Origin: Gemmatimonadota bacterium
GTDB lineage: Bacteria; Gemmatimonadota; Gemmatimonadetes; Gemmatimonadales; GWC2-71-9
Direction: 5' to 3'
NCBI GenBank assembly: GCA_003169895.1
Contig: PNAE01000007.1
Span: 1,068,314-1,132,313 of the forward strand
DNA: 64,000 bases
The translations under genes and the position numbers were made by a program. Below are positions 35,196-44,900 of this stretch, one piece after another. Within the stretch, counting starts at the first letter, position 1. Each line of letters begins with the position of its first letter. Under the pieces are notes generated by a model. That model had not been told where the DNA came from, made no database searches, and was given only the letters and a program-made list of their open reading frames with translations.

Positions 35196-36110
35196 TCATG
35201 CATTGCGCAGCGACGCCAGCACCGACATCCCCAGCACACCGACGACGACCGCCAGCGTGATCTCCGGCGGCACGCCGATCCACGGCGAGGCCAGCATCTT
35301 GATGCCCACCAGGATGAGTACGATGGCCACGCCGACTCGTAGATGGATGAGGCGCATCATGATACCGGCCAGCAGGAAGAACAGGGCGCGCAAGGCAATA
35401 ATCGCGAACATGTTCGACGTGTAGACCAGGAACGGATCGCGGGTGATCGCGAAGATCGCGGGAATCGAGTCGGTGGCGAAAACCAGGTCGGTCCATTCGA
35501 CGACGAGTACCACCAGCAAGAGTGGCGTCGCGACCAACCGGCCATTCTGCCGGGTGAAGAACGCTGCGCCCTCGAACCGATCGCCGATCGGCAGCAGGCG
35601 CCGGGCCGCGCGCAGCACCGGGTTCCGCTCGGGTTCGCCCGGCTGATCGTCAGGGCGTACCAGCATTTTCACGCCGGTGACCGCCAGCAGCGCGCCGAAC
35701 GGATAAATCACCCAGCTGAGTTCACGCAGCAGTACCGTGCCGATGGCGATCATCAGGCCGCGCATCACGATCGCGCCGAGAATCCCCCACTTGAGCACAC
35801 TGGGCTGCAATGCAGCCGGGACTGCGAAGTAGTGCAGCACCAGCATGAACACCAGCAGGTTGTCGACCGACAACGCCAACTCGACGATGTACCCGGTGGC
35901 GAACTGCAACGCCTCCGAATGCCCACGACGCAACAGGATAAGGCCGCAGAAGAGCATCGCGGCTGCGACCACGGCAACACTCCACCATGCCGCTTCCCGG
36001 AACGACGGCGCGTGCGGGCGGCGGCGGGTCAGGCCGAGGTCGATCGCCAGGAGGAGCGCGACGGCGCCGGCGAACAGCAGCCAGATGAGGGCGGTGTGAC
36101 CGTAGATCAT
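35196..36110 (-). CDS. TerC/Alx-family membrane protein
   Basis: A 304-residue multi-pass membrane protein with about nine hydrophobic segments. The TerC hallmarks are the acidic membrane motifs ALSVDNLLVFMLVL and VEWTDLVFATDSIPAIFAITRDPFLVYTSN. The second is the Alx-type variant. Members export manganese or support membrane protein metal loading, and some give tellurite resistance. No yybP-ykoY manganese riboswitch is recognisable upstream. A possible promoter, TTGACT then TACTTC 15 nt later, lies around 36196-36222 on the minus strand. Confidence 0.9.
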   Translation of the reverse strand: MIYGHTALIWLLFAGAVALLLAIDLGLTRRRPHAPSFREAAWWSVAVVAAAMLFCGLILLRRGHSEALQFATGYIVELALSVDNLLVFMLVLHYFAVPAALQPSVLKWGILGAIVMRGLMIAIGTVLLRELSWVIYPFGALLAVTGVKMLVRPDDQPGEPERNPVLRAARRLLPIGDRFEGAAFFTRQNGRLVATPLLLVVLVVEWTDLVFATDSIPAIFAITRDPFLVYTSNMFAIIALRALFFLLAGIMMRLIHLRVGVAIVLILVGIKMLASPWIGVPPEITLAVVVGVLGMSVLASLRNA

Positions 36111-36385
36111 CTGGGCTGGGTGCAGCGTCGTGTGCCAGTGGGATGCGTATCAGCTCCTTGGCAAGGTGCGGAGGGGCGAGGAGACGGAAGTATCGCTGCC
36201 GGACGCCAGTCAAGTCTTGCTATGGTGGTCCACCGGGCCAAGGCGCCGGGGTCGTCTGATTTGACATGGCCGTTCCGTCGCTCCACCATCAAGTGACGCC
36301 AATCCAGCGTGGCGGCGTTGGGCACCGTCATATCGGGCCGAGTGAAATCGCCACGCCGATTCACGCCAGATCTCAGGCCGAGCCG

Positions 36386-37075
36386 ATGTCGAACGGATTT
36401 TCGGGTCAACATGTGGTGATCACCGGTGGTGACGGCGCCTTGGGGCAGGCGGTTGTGGACGCCTTCGTCGCGGCCGGCGCTGTCTGCCACCTGCCGATTC
36501 TTGGTCCGGTTGCCACGCCACCGGCCCCGGCGGCCGGGGTGCAGCTGACCGGCAACATCGATCTCACTGACGAACACGCGGTCGAGGCGTATTACGCAAG
36601 CCTCCCGCCGATCGCCGCGTCGATCCATCTCGCTGGCGGCTTCACCTTCAAGCCGATCGCGGCAACCTCGCGTGCCGATCTCGAGCGACAACTCGCGATC
36701 AATTTGTTCACCACGTTTTTCTGCTGTCGTGAAGCGGTGAAAGCGATGCGCAAGGGCGGTGGCGGCCGGATCGTCAACGTCGGCGCCCGCGTGGTTGAGG
36801 TCCCCGGCGCCAATCTCACCGCCTACACCGCCGCAAAAGCCGCGGTGACCGCCCTCACCCGCGCCTTGGCCGAGGAGGTGCGGCACGACGGCATCCTGGT
36901 CAACGCAATTCTCCCTTCGATCATCGATACCCCCGCCAATCGCGCCGCGATGCCCGACGCGAAGTTCGACCAATGGCCCAAGCCGGCCGAGGTGGCGCGG
37001 ACGATCGTGTGGCTGGCCTCGCTGGAGAATGTCCTGACGTCGGGGGCGTTGGTGCCGGTGTACGGAAGGGCGTAG
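36386..37075 (+). CDS. Short-chain dehydrogenase/reductase with altered catalytic serine
   Basis: A 229-residue classical SDR starting at the ATG at 36386; the first 40 track residues are upstream DNA. The cofactor motif is TGGDGALG, the active-site pair YTAAK is present, and the loop after the fourth strand reads HLAGGF in place of NNAG. The residue 13 before the tyrosine is alanine (NVGARVV), so the catalytic serine is missing, as in the other SDR of this window. The substrate is unknown. A TTGACA at 36261-36266 may belong to its promoter but no -10 fits well. Confidence 0.8.
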   Translation: MSNGFSGQHVVITGGDGALGQAVVDAFVAAGAVCHLPILGPVATPPAPAAGVQLTGNIDLTDEHAVEAYYASLPPIAASIHLAGGFTFKPIAATSRADLERQLAINLFTTFFCCREAVKAMRKGGGGRIVNVGARVVEVPGANLTAYTAAKAAVTALTRALAEEVRHDGILVNAILPSIIDTPANRAAMPDAKFDQWPKPAEVARTIVWLASLENVLTSGALVPVYGRA

Positions 37076-37130
37076 CGGAAGGCCGACGGCGAGCCGTGAG
37101 TTGCGGGTGCCATGCCGGCACGAGCACACG

Positions 37131-38360
37131 TCAAGTGAAGCGCCAGGCCCTCGCCATCGACCCCGCCAGTGCCGCGCCCTCGCCTGCGGGCACGACGACC
37201 AGACCGTCCGCCCGCGCCATGGACATCAGCATCCCGGAGCCCTGCGGACCGGTCAGCGTGGCCCTCGCCATGCGACCATCCTCGGGGGCGTCGAAGGTGC
37301 AGCGCAGATATTGATCCAGCACCGGATCGCGGCGCGCGTCGTCCGCCAGCACCACCTGGGTCACCGGGCGAAACGGATCGCGGTGTCCTGACATCGCGCG
37401 AACGGCGGGCCGGCCAAACAACTCGAACGTCACCATGGCGCTGACCGGATTGCCCGGCAGCGCAAGCCACGGGCGGCCAGGCGGAAACCGCCCGAACGTG
37501 GTCGGTCCGCCCGGACGGATCCGCACCCGGTCGAAGCTGGTTGTTACACCGCACGCAGCCATTACGCTGCGCACATGATCGTGATCACCGACACTGACGC
37601 CGCCGGCGGTGATCAGCAGGTCGACGTCATCTGCCGCCAGCACCACTCGCTGCAGCTCTGCGGGGTCATCGGGCGACAGGCCGAGTGGCACGGCCACGCC
37701 GCCGGCCTGCTGAACCAGTGCCGCCAGCGCGGGGCTGTTGACGTCGGCGAGGCGCCGCGCCGCGAGAATTTCCTCGGGATGATCCAGGGAGACCACTTCG
37801 TCGCCGGTCGCGAGGATCCCCACTCGTGGGCGGCGATGCACCATCGGGTGCGTCACCGCCAACGCGGCCAGGAGCGCCAGCTGGTGCGGACCGATGATCG
37901 TCCCGCTCGGCAGCGCCGGGGCGCCGCGAGCGAGGTCACCGCCCGCACGTCGGACGTTTGCACCGGCGTCGCGATCGTCAAACACCGTGACGTATTCGGT
38001 GCCGCGATCGGTGTCTTCCTGGCGAATCACCGAGTCGGCGTCGGCAGGTAGCGGGGCACCGGTGTAGATGCGCATCGCTTCGCCCGTCCGAAGCGCGCGA
38101 TCGGGAACCGCGCCGGCGGGAATCGCGCCGATCACGCGCAGATGCATCGGCGCATCGCGGCGCGCGCCGCGAATATCCTTGGCGCGGACGGCGTAACCAT
38201 CCATGGCGGCATTGGTCCACGGCGGCAGGTCGATCGATGCGGTCAGATCTTCGGCGAGGACATGTCCAACGGAGTCGATGAGTGGAATGCGGAGTGGCGG
38301 CTGCACCGGCACGACGGCGACGATGTCGCGCGCAGCCTCCCCGGCCGAAGCTACCCGCAT
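37131..38360 (-). CDS. moeA: Molybdopterin molybdenumtransferase
   Basis: Inserts molybdate into adenylylated molybdopterin, the last step of basic Mo-cofactor synthesis. The 409-residue protein shows the full MoeA layout: the N-terminal DLPPWTNAAMDGYAVRA signature, the PRVGILATGDEVV start of the MogA-like domain, LITAGGVSVGDHD (the MoaB/Mog signature), and LPGNPVSAMVTFELF near the C-terminal domain. No moaA/B or mobA gene is near. It is the last gene of a reverse-strand run and starts 4 nt after the preceding gene's stop. Confidence 0.95.
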   Translation of the reverse strand: MRVASAGEAARDIVAVVPVQPPLRIPLIDSVGHVLAEDLTASIDLPPWTNAAMDGYAVRAKDIRGARRDAPMHLRVIGAIPAGAVPDRALRTGEAMRIYTGAPLPADADSVIRQEDTDRGTEYVTVFDDRDAGANVRRAGGDLARGAPALPSGTIIGPHQLALLAALAVTHPMVHRRPRVGILATGDEVVSLDHPEEILAARRLADVNSPALAALVQQAGGVAVPLGLSPDDPAELQRVVLAADDVDLLITAGGVSVGDHDHVRSVMAACGVTTSFDRVRIRPGGPTTFGRFPPGRPWLALPGNPVSAMVTFELFGRPAVRAMSGHRDPFRPVTQVVLADDARRDPVLDQYLRCTFDAPEDGRMARATLTGPQGSGMLMSMARADGLVVVPAGEGAALAGSMARAWRFT

Positions 38361-38364
38361 CGAT

Positions 38365-39180
38365 CTAGTAGCGCCGGCCGCGCCGCTTTTCCAGCACGAC
38401 GTCGAACGAGACCAACACGCTCGGAAATCCCTTGAGCACCGATCGCGTGGGCGGCAGTAGTCCCTGCTGGGACGTGGCTGCGGTAACTATGGTCTGCGCC
38501 AACCAGGTTTCCCGCACCTCGATCCGCAATTGGTACCCGGAGCTCGGCGCGGTGGCGAAGCCGGCGCCCAGCGTGAAGCTGGGGCGGATCTCCGCGGTAT
38601 GATCGTCCTGGTAGATATTGAGCGTGACCAACGTGTCACCAATTGCGCCATATATCGAAGTCATCTCCACCGTGCTCCTCGGCGTGAAGGCGACACCGGC
38701 CGTGCCCGTCAGGTATGGCTGAATAAACGTGCGCGACCATGGTCGCAGCACCACACCGCCTTGGACAGTGGTCACCGCGGCGGAATGCTGGACGCCCTGG
38801 AGTGCGTCGCACGCGGCCCTGAGCTCCAGGTTGCCGCCATCCTGAACGACGACGCAGGCATCGGTGGTCCCCAACCCCAGATAGGTGAACTCGCCGGTAA
38901 AGCCGAGGTGTGGCCCGCGAAAGTAGGTCCCGTGCCCGCTGATCGTGATGTCGGAGCGGAGTTCACGGTGCAGGTGATAGAAGTCCGGGTCGCCGAACGG
39001 GGACGAGATCGCCTGCCTGGGAACATCCCACAGCTGGGCCGAGGCGATCCATCCGGCGGAGATCCCCATGGTGAGTCGCGATTCATCATTGGTCTGTCCG
39101 ACCAGCGCGACGCACGGCATGAGGAGCAGCGCGGCGATGGCACCGCCGCACCGGCGCGCGGGCGCAAGATGCTGGATCAT
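38365..39180 (-). CDS. Predicted outer-membrane beta-barrel protein
   Basis: A 271-residue exported protein starting at the ATG at 39180, with GAGG upstream; the 65 extra track residues come from another gene's shadow. A signal peptide (about 1-30, ending VALVGQ) precedes alternating strands rich in Thr, Gly and aromatic residues (HLGFTGEFTYLGLG, AEIRPSFTLGAGFA, YQLRIEVRETWL) and ends in aromatic/basic KRRGRRY. This is the pattern of small outer-membrane barrels. Two cysteines (CVV and CDAL) could form a disulfide. Function unknown. Confidence 0.6.
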   Translation of the reverse strand: MIQHLAPARRCGGAIAALLLMPCVALVGQTNDESRLTMGISAGWIASAQLWDVPRQAISSPFGDPDFYHLHRELRSDITISGHGTYFRGPHLGFTGEFTYLGLGTTDACVVVQDGGNLELRAACDALQGVQHSAAVTTVQGGVVLRPWSRTFIQPYLTGTAGVAFTPRSTVEMTSIYGAIGDTLVTLNIYQDDHTAEIRPSFTLGAGFATAPSSGYQLRIEVRETWLAQTIVTAATSQQGLLPPTRSVLKGFPSVLVSFDVVLEKRRGRRY

Positions 39181-39205
39181 GAAGCCCTCGTGAGACCAGC
39201 GAGAA

Positions 39206-39604
39206 TCAGTCAACCCCGGTGCAGTCGGCCCAGAGCGTGGCGTCCTCGGCCACCCGCACTCGCTCCAGCTCGGCACCGGAAGGGAGACGTGGGGCGATCC
39301 GCCGCCAGCACCACGCCGCCACCGCCTCGCACGAAGGCAGCTGTTCGCCCGACGCGAACTCGCGGATGGCTTCATTAAGATGACGCCCGGCGAGCGGTTG
39401 GGCGACTTCCTGGGTCAGAATGCCGTCAAGCGCGGCAAGGTCGACGATCGTCTGGCGCGACGCGTCGATCACTCCTCCCACCGTCACCTCGACGCGATAC
39501 AGGTGGCCATGGTCCGCCGCCGGCCCGTCGCACGCATACCGATGTCGCGCGTGGAACGAGATGGCGCGAGTGAGCGAGCACCGTGCCTGTGCTCCACTCA
39601 CCAT
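39206..39604 (-). CDS. 6-pyruvoyltetrahydropterin synthase/QueD family protein
   Basis: A 132-residue T-fold enzyme beginning at the ATG at 39604, overlapping the previous gene by 7 nt. Zinc-binding histidines appear in FHARHRY and HGHLY, with a cysteine seven residues before the HGH, as in PTPS/QueD active sites. C-terminal LPSCEAVAAWCWRRI and a glutamate in VAEDATLWADC fit the substrate-binding end. It likely makes 6-carboxytetrahydropterin for queuosine or a related pterin. No other queuosine genes are present, so the pathway is not settled. Confidence 0.82.
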   Translation of the reverse strand: MVSGAQARCSLTRAISFHARHRYACDGPAADHGHLYRVEVTVGGVIDASRQTIVDLAALDGILTQEVAQPLAGRHLNEAIREFASGEQLPSCEAVAAWCWRRIAPRLPSGAELERVRVAEDATLWADCTGVD

Positions 39605-40305
39605 GCAATGCCGATCCCAACGCGGATCTCGGGAGTCGCGGTGTACTGCGACGTGACGCCGGTCGTGTTGACGGCGTTGGATTGCGTGGCTGTGCCGGGC
39701 TGCTTCGCCGGCTCGAGGCTGTACGAAGGCGGGTAATTCAGCTTCCAGAACAGCGCACGCACGTCGACCTTGAGATAGATGCGCTGCCCGGCAAACCACC
39801 GTGTTCCGATCGTCGGCGCAAACCAGATCTTGTTGCCGAACGCGTAGCCGGATGTGTCGACCGCCGGTCCGCCCTGACCGTGCACCAGGCCCAGGCTCAC
39901 ACCGGTGTACGGCGCGAATCCGCGCCAGGTCTTCCCGCCGGTCAGGTTGAGCTGGAAGCCGATTTCACCGGCGATGAGGCGCTGAGGGGAGAGCCCCTTG
40001 TTGCGCGTGGCAATGGAGTCCTGGGCGTTGATCACCGAGCGTTGGGTGCCGGCGGTCCATCCTCCGAAGGAGAATTGCAGCGTGTTCTTGCCGCGGATCA
40101 CCAGCCGGGCACCTTCCGAGGAACCGTTGCGCGGGCCGAGCTGCAACAGCCCGCCGGTGCCGAAGACACGGCCGCCGAACGCCTCCGCGAACGTTCCACG
40201 CTCGAGTTCGTGATAGGGCGAATGGGACGGCGGGTAGCCGACCTGCGCTGCGAGCGGGACAACCGGGATCAGCAGGACCATGAACGGCACCAAGAGACGC
40301 ATCAC
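39598..40305 (-). CDS. Predicted outer-membrane beta-barrel protein
   Basis: A 235-residue exported protein with a clean signal peptide (MMRLLVPFMVLLIPVVPLAAQ). The mature part has amphipathic strands separated by short polar turns (NTLQFSFGGWTAGTQ, GEIGFQLNLTGG, YTGVSLGLVHGQ) and ends in a strand with a terminal aromatic residue (RVGIGIAW), the C-terminal signature for BAM-assembled barrels. Function unknown. It sits between gpmI (6 nt away) and the queD-like gene (7-nt overlap) on the minus strand. Confidence 0.65.
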   Translation of the reverse strand: MMRLLVPFMVLLIPVVPLAAQVGYPPSHSPYHELERGTFAEAFGGRVFGTGGLLQLGPRNGSSEGARLVIRGKNTLQFSFGGWTAGTQRSVINAQDSIATRNKGLSPQRLIAGEIGFQLNLTGGKTWRGFAPYTGVSLGLVHGQGGPAVDTSGYAFGNKIWFAPTIGTRWFAGQRIYLKVDVRALFWKLNYPPSYSLEPAKQPGTATQSNAVNTTGVTSQYTATPEIRVGIGIAW

Positions 40306-40311
40306 GACAAT

Positions 40312-41865
40312 CTACCCGCGCAGCAGTGGTCGGCCCGTCATCTCGGCCGGCTGCTCCAGGCCAAGCAGGGCAAGTATGGTTGGCGCGACGTCGCAAAGAG
40401 CGCCGTGAGCGCGCAATGACTGGCCAGCGATGCCGAAGGTCACGAACGGCACCGGGTTGGTGGTGTGTGCGGTGTGCGGTCCACCTGTGGCCGGGTCGAT
40501 CATTTGCTCGGCATTGCCATGATCGGCGGTGACCAGCACGCGGGCGCCGGCATTCTCCGCCGCCGCGAGTACCCGGCCGAGCGATTCGTCCACCGTTTCC
40601 ACGGCCTTGATGACCGCGGGGAGTACGCCAGTATGGCCCACCATATCGGCGTTGGCGAAGTTGGCGAGGAAGAAGTCGTACTCGCCACGATCGAGCGCGT
40701 TGCAGAGCACGTCGGTGATGCCGGCGGCGCTCATCTCGGGCTTGAGGTCGTAGGTCGCAACCTTCGCCGATGGAACGAGCTGGCGCTCTTCACCTGGCCA
40801 CGGCGGTTCGTAGCCGCCATTGAAGAAGTAGGTGATGTGGGGATACTTCTCCGTTTCGGCGGTGCGGAACTGACGGCGCACCGCGCCGCTCAGCACCTCG
40901 CCCAGGATTCGCACCATGGAAAATGGTGCGAACGCGGTCGTTAGCGGAAAGGTCTGGTCGTACTGCGTCATCGTCGCCACGAGCAACTCCGGCCGATCAG
41001 CGACGGGGAATCCGTCGAACCCGGCAATCGCGAGTGCGGCGACGATTTGTCGCATGCGGTCGGATCGGTAGTTGTAGCAAAAAATCGCGTCGCCGTTCTG
41101 CATCGTCGCCGCGGGACCTTCATCATGCATCATCACGAGTGGCTTGACGAACTCGTCGGTCTCTCCGCGCTCGTAGGCCGCACGGATGCCGGCGACTGGG
41201 TCCGCAATGGGCGCACCGACGCCGTGGACCATGGCGTCGTATGCCAGACGGATGCGGTCCCAGCGCTTGTCACGATCCATCGCGAAGTATCGGCCCGTCA
41301 GCGACGCGATCCGGGTGCGGCCGCCGCCGATCCGGGTCACGTCCTGTCCCAGTTTCGCCACGACGTCTGCCGCCGACTTTGGTGGCGAATCGCGCCCATC
41401 CAGGAACCCGTGAATCGCGATACGCGGCACGTCCAGTTGCACCAGAGCCGTGATCACGGCGAGCAGGTGGGTGTCCATCGCATGTACGCCACCGGGACCC
41501 AGCAACCCGAGCAAGTGCACCGTGCCACGCGTGCGTCGGACCTGTGCCGCGACCTCGGCCAACGCCGGCGACTGGAAGAACTCGCCGCTCTCGATGCTCT
41601 GATTGATGCGCACGAGATCCTGCGGCACGACCCGGCCGGCGCCCAGGTTGAGGTGTCCGACTTCGCTGTTGCCCATCTGGCCGTCGGGAAGGCCCACCGC
41701 GAGACCGCTCGCATCGAGGAGCGCGCGCGGCGACGTCGCCAGCAGGCGATCCCAGATCGGCGTATGCGCCATGGCGATGGCATTGCCGGCGGTTTCCGGC
41801 CGCCAGCCCCAGCCATCGAGTACGAGAAGAACTACGGGTGGAATGCGTCGCGACACAGCGGCCAA
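40312..41865 (-). CDS. gpmI: 2,3-bisphosphoglycerate-independent phosphoglycerate mutase
   Basis: Interconverts 3- and 2-phosphoglycerate in glycolysis and gluconeogenesis using two Mn ions. The 517-residue length is standard. LVLDGWG near the N-terminus gives the first metal aspartate (D17), GNSEVGHLNLGAGR holds the phosphorylated serine (S67), and C-terminal VLVTADHGNAEQM contributes more metal ligands. The start is TTG at 41865, with GGAG five nt upstream; a GTG three codons later is an alternative. It heads a reverse-strand run ending in moeA. Confidence 0.96.
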   Translation of the reverse strand: MAAVSRRIPPVVLLVLDGWGWRPETAGNAIAMAHTPIWDRLLATSPRALLDASGLAVGLPDGQMGNSEVGHLNLGAGRVVPQDLVRINQSIESGEFFQSPALAEVAAQVRRTRGTVHLLGLLGPGGVHAMDTHLLAVITALVQLDVPRIAIHGFLDGRDSPPKSAADVVAKLGQDVTRIGGGRTRIASLTGRYFAMDRDKRWDRIRLAYDAMVHGVGAPIADPVAGIRAAYERGETDEFVKPLVMMHDEGPAATMQNGDAIFCYNYRSDRMRQIVAALAIAGFDGFPVADRPELLVATMTQYDQTFPLTTAFAPFSMVRILGEVLSGAVRRQFRTAETEKYPHITYFFNGGYEPPWPGEERQLVPSAKVATYDLKPEMSAAGITDVLCNALDRGEYDFFLANFANADMVGHTGVLPAVIKAVETVDESLGRVLAAAENAGARVLVTADHGNAEQMIDPATGGPHTAHTTNPVPFVTFGIAGQSLRAHGALCDVAPTILALLGLEQPAEMTGRPLLRG

Positions 41866-41904
41866 GCGCGCTCCGGAGCACGAGAAACTGAGGTGTCGAA
41901 ACTA

Positions 41905-41934
41905 GTGGGACCACGCGGACCCGGCCAATCGGCG
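41905..41934 (-). promoter_or_regulatory. Candidate promoter of gpmI
   Basis: On the minus strand TTGGCC is followed after 18 nt by TAGTTT, about 40 nt before the TTG start; the leader contains GGAG. Confidence 0.4.
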
Positions 41935-41999
41935 GGTCGAACGAGTATTCTTTGGTGCTCGCTTGATCAAGCCAGGAGCGCCCAATCAGCGTCCGCGCC

Positions 42000-44900
42000 A
42001 TGCTCGTTTTGTTCCTCCTCGCCGCCACTGCGCAGCGGGCTCCCGCCCAGGAAGCGCCCTGGCGCCTGGGTCGCTGGAATCCCGATTCCTTTGGCAATCA
42101 GCGCGTGGTGCTGCAGGTGGCCGATACGGGGACCGGCGGCGCCGTCCGGGCATTGATTCCATGGCGTCGGCGCGACGCGCAGCCGGAGCTCAAGCGGGTG
42201 ATCGTGACCGACACGGCGAACCGGCGGATTCGCAATGCCGCCGCGCTGTGGGTGCGTCGCGACTCCGGTGAGCTGGTCTTCGAGCCAGTGCACGGAATCG
42301 GCACGTATTACGTGTACTACCTCCCATATACCGGCAGCGTTCGCTCGAACTATCCCCGGATCAGCTATCCGCGTCCCGATTCCATGGCGGCCCCGGGCTG
42401 GGTCGCCGCTGCGCGTGCGGGCGCCGCAACATTGCCTCGCGCGGACGTGGTCGCCTTCGAAGCGGTGGATTCGATGTCGCAACGCTGGCCGATGGAGGTG
42501 ACGGCGACCGATTCCGAAGTCGCCGCGGCGCGCCGTCGCATCTCGCCCGGCGAACCATTTGCCGTTTTTGTCGAAGATCGATCGCGGCCGGTCAAGATGA
42601 CCGACCAACTGCCGCTGATCTGGGCCATGCGTACCGCAGGCGTCGCCCGCCTCGGGCCGGCAGAGCGCGATGAGTACTACGCATTCCAGCTGGGCATCTG
42701 GGCGCAACAGCCGCTGGATTCAGTGCAGGTGCACTTCTCGAGTTTCCAGGGGGGCGCGGGCGTTGCCATGGAGATTCCACCGAGCGCCTTCGACTGTATC
42801 ACTACCGATGGCGTGGACTGGCTGGGGCGACCGTTCCATCCCGATGTCACGATTCCTGCCGGCCGGGTGCGGGCATTGTGGTGTGGCGTGATGATGCCGC
42901 GCACCGCTTCGCCAGGCACCTATCAGGGCAGTGTTCATGTCGTGGTGGCTGGGAACAACGGGGTCACGACGCCGATCCGGATCGTGGTCGACACTGCGAT
43001 GGCGGTCAATCACGGTGACGACGAACCATGGCGCCTGTCGCGTTTGCGTTGGCTCAATTCGCAACTTGCCGCGGACGGGCCGCCTACGCCACCGTACACG
43101 CCGGTGCGGGGCGGACCGGCCGACTTCCGGATTCTCGGCCGCCGCATCCTCCTCGACTCGTTGGGGTTTCCCCGGCAGATCCTCTCGTTTTTCACATCGG
43201 CGATGACGGGGATCACGGCGCGCGGCCTCCCGATTCTCGCGGCCCCGATCGCGCTGCAGGTGGAGGACGCTTCGGGCCTCGTGCACGGGTGGACACCCGG
43301 TGCGCTCCGGCTCGTCCGCGCCACGGCGTCGCGCGCCACGTTCCACTCGAGCGGCAGGCAGGGTGATCTCCGTCTCGATATTACCGGCGATCTCGATTTC
43401 GATGGCAACCTGGAGTATCGCGTGGCGCTGGTGGCGCGCCGCGACACCCCGGTCCGTGACATTCGCCTCGTCATGCCGATGTTCCGGAACGTGGCGCGCT
43501 ATTTCATGGGATTGAACCGTCCCGGTGGCATGGCGCCCGCCAACTATGACTGGAAATGGGACGTCACCCGCAACCAGGACGCCGTGTGGATCGGCGACGT
43601 GAACGCCGGATTGCAGCTCACGCTCAAGGACGAACATTACGTCCGTCCGCTCAACACCAATTTCTACCAGCAGTCGCCGCTGGTGATGCCACGTTCGTGG
43701 TCGAACGACGGCAAGGGTGGCTGCAGCTTCACCGGCGGCGAGCGCAGTTATCGCGCGGTGTGCACCAGCGGCGGCCGAACCCTTGTTGCCGGCGACACCT
43801 TGTGGTTCAACTTCCGGGTGCTGATCACGCCGTTTCATCCGCTGGACACCCGCACCCATTTTGCGACCCGGTATTACCACGCCTATCGGCCGGTCGACAC
43901 CGTGCGGGCCGCGGGTGCCAACCTGGTCAACGTGCATCATGCGACGGCGATCAATCCGTTCCTGAACTATCCGTTCCTGCGTGCCGCCCAGATGCGCGCC
44001 TACGCCGACTCACTGCACGCCGCCGGCATGCGGTTCAAGATCTATTACACGGTGCGCGAACTGACCAACCGCGCTCCCGAGTTCTGGGCCCTGCGCTCCC
44101 TCGGCACGGAAGTATTCTCGCCGGGACCGGGTGGCGGTCACTCGTGGCTGCAGGAACACGTGGTCGACAACTACATCACGGGCTGGGTCGTCCCCGAACT
44201 GCGCGACGTGACGCTGGTGACCAATGGCATTTCCCGGTGGCACAACTTCTACGTCGAGGGACTGCGCTGGTTGACCGATCACGCGGGCGTTGACGGCATC
44301 TATCTGGACGACGTCGCGTTCGACCGGGCCACGATGCTGCGGATCCGCCGTGTCCTGGCGGCCCACGGCGGACCGGGGGAACGGATCGATCTCCATTCCG
44401 CGAATCAGTACGACAAGAATGATGGATTCGCGAGCAGCGCCAACCTGTACCTCGAGCATTTCCCCTTCATCGACCGGCTCTGGTTTGGCGAAGGGTTCAA
44501 CTACGATTCACCGCCGGACTACTGGCTGGTTGAAATGTCGGGCATTCCATTCGGCCTGATGGGGGAAATGCTCGAGGGTGGCGGCAATCCCTGGCGCGGC
44601 ATGTTGTTCGGGATGACAAACCGGCTGCCGTGGACCGGCAGTGATCCGCGCCCACTCTGGCACGAATGGGACAGCTTTGGCATCACGGACAGCCGCATGG
44701 TGGGTTGGTGGAGTCGCGGCGCACCAGTCACGACCGGTCGCAACGATGTGCTTGCCACCAGCTACCTGCGCACCGATCATGCGCTCGTAGCCATCGCCAG
44801 TTGGGCCAAGGACACCGTCGCGGTGCAACTGCACATCGATTGGCGGGCGCTGGGACTCGACTCGGCGCGCGTCCGCATCACCGCTCCGGCGATCCCCACG

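Noticed and set aside
36111-36385. yybP-ykoY manganese riboswitch upstream of terC
   Set aside because: The conserved core sequence of this riboswitch was not found on the minus strand of this gap.
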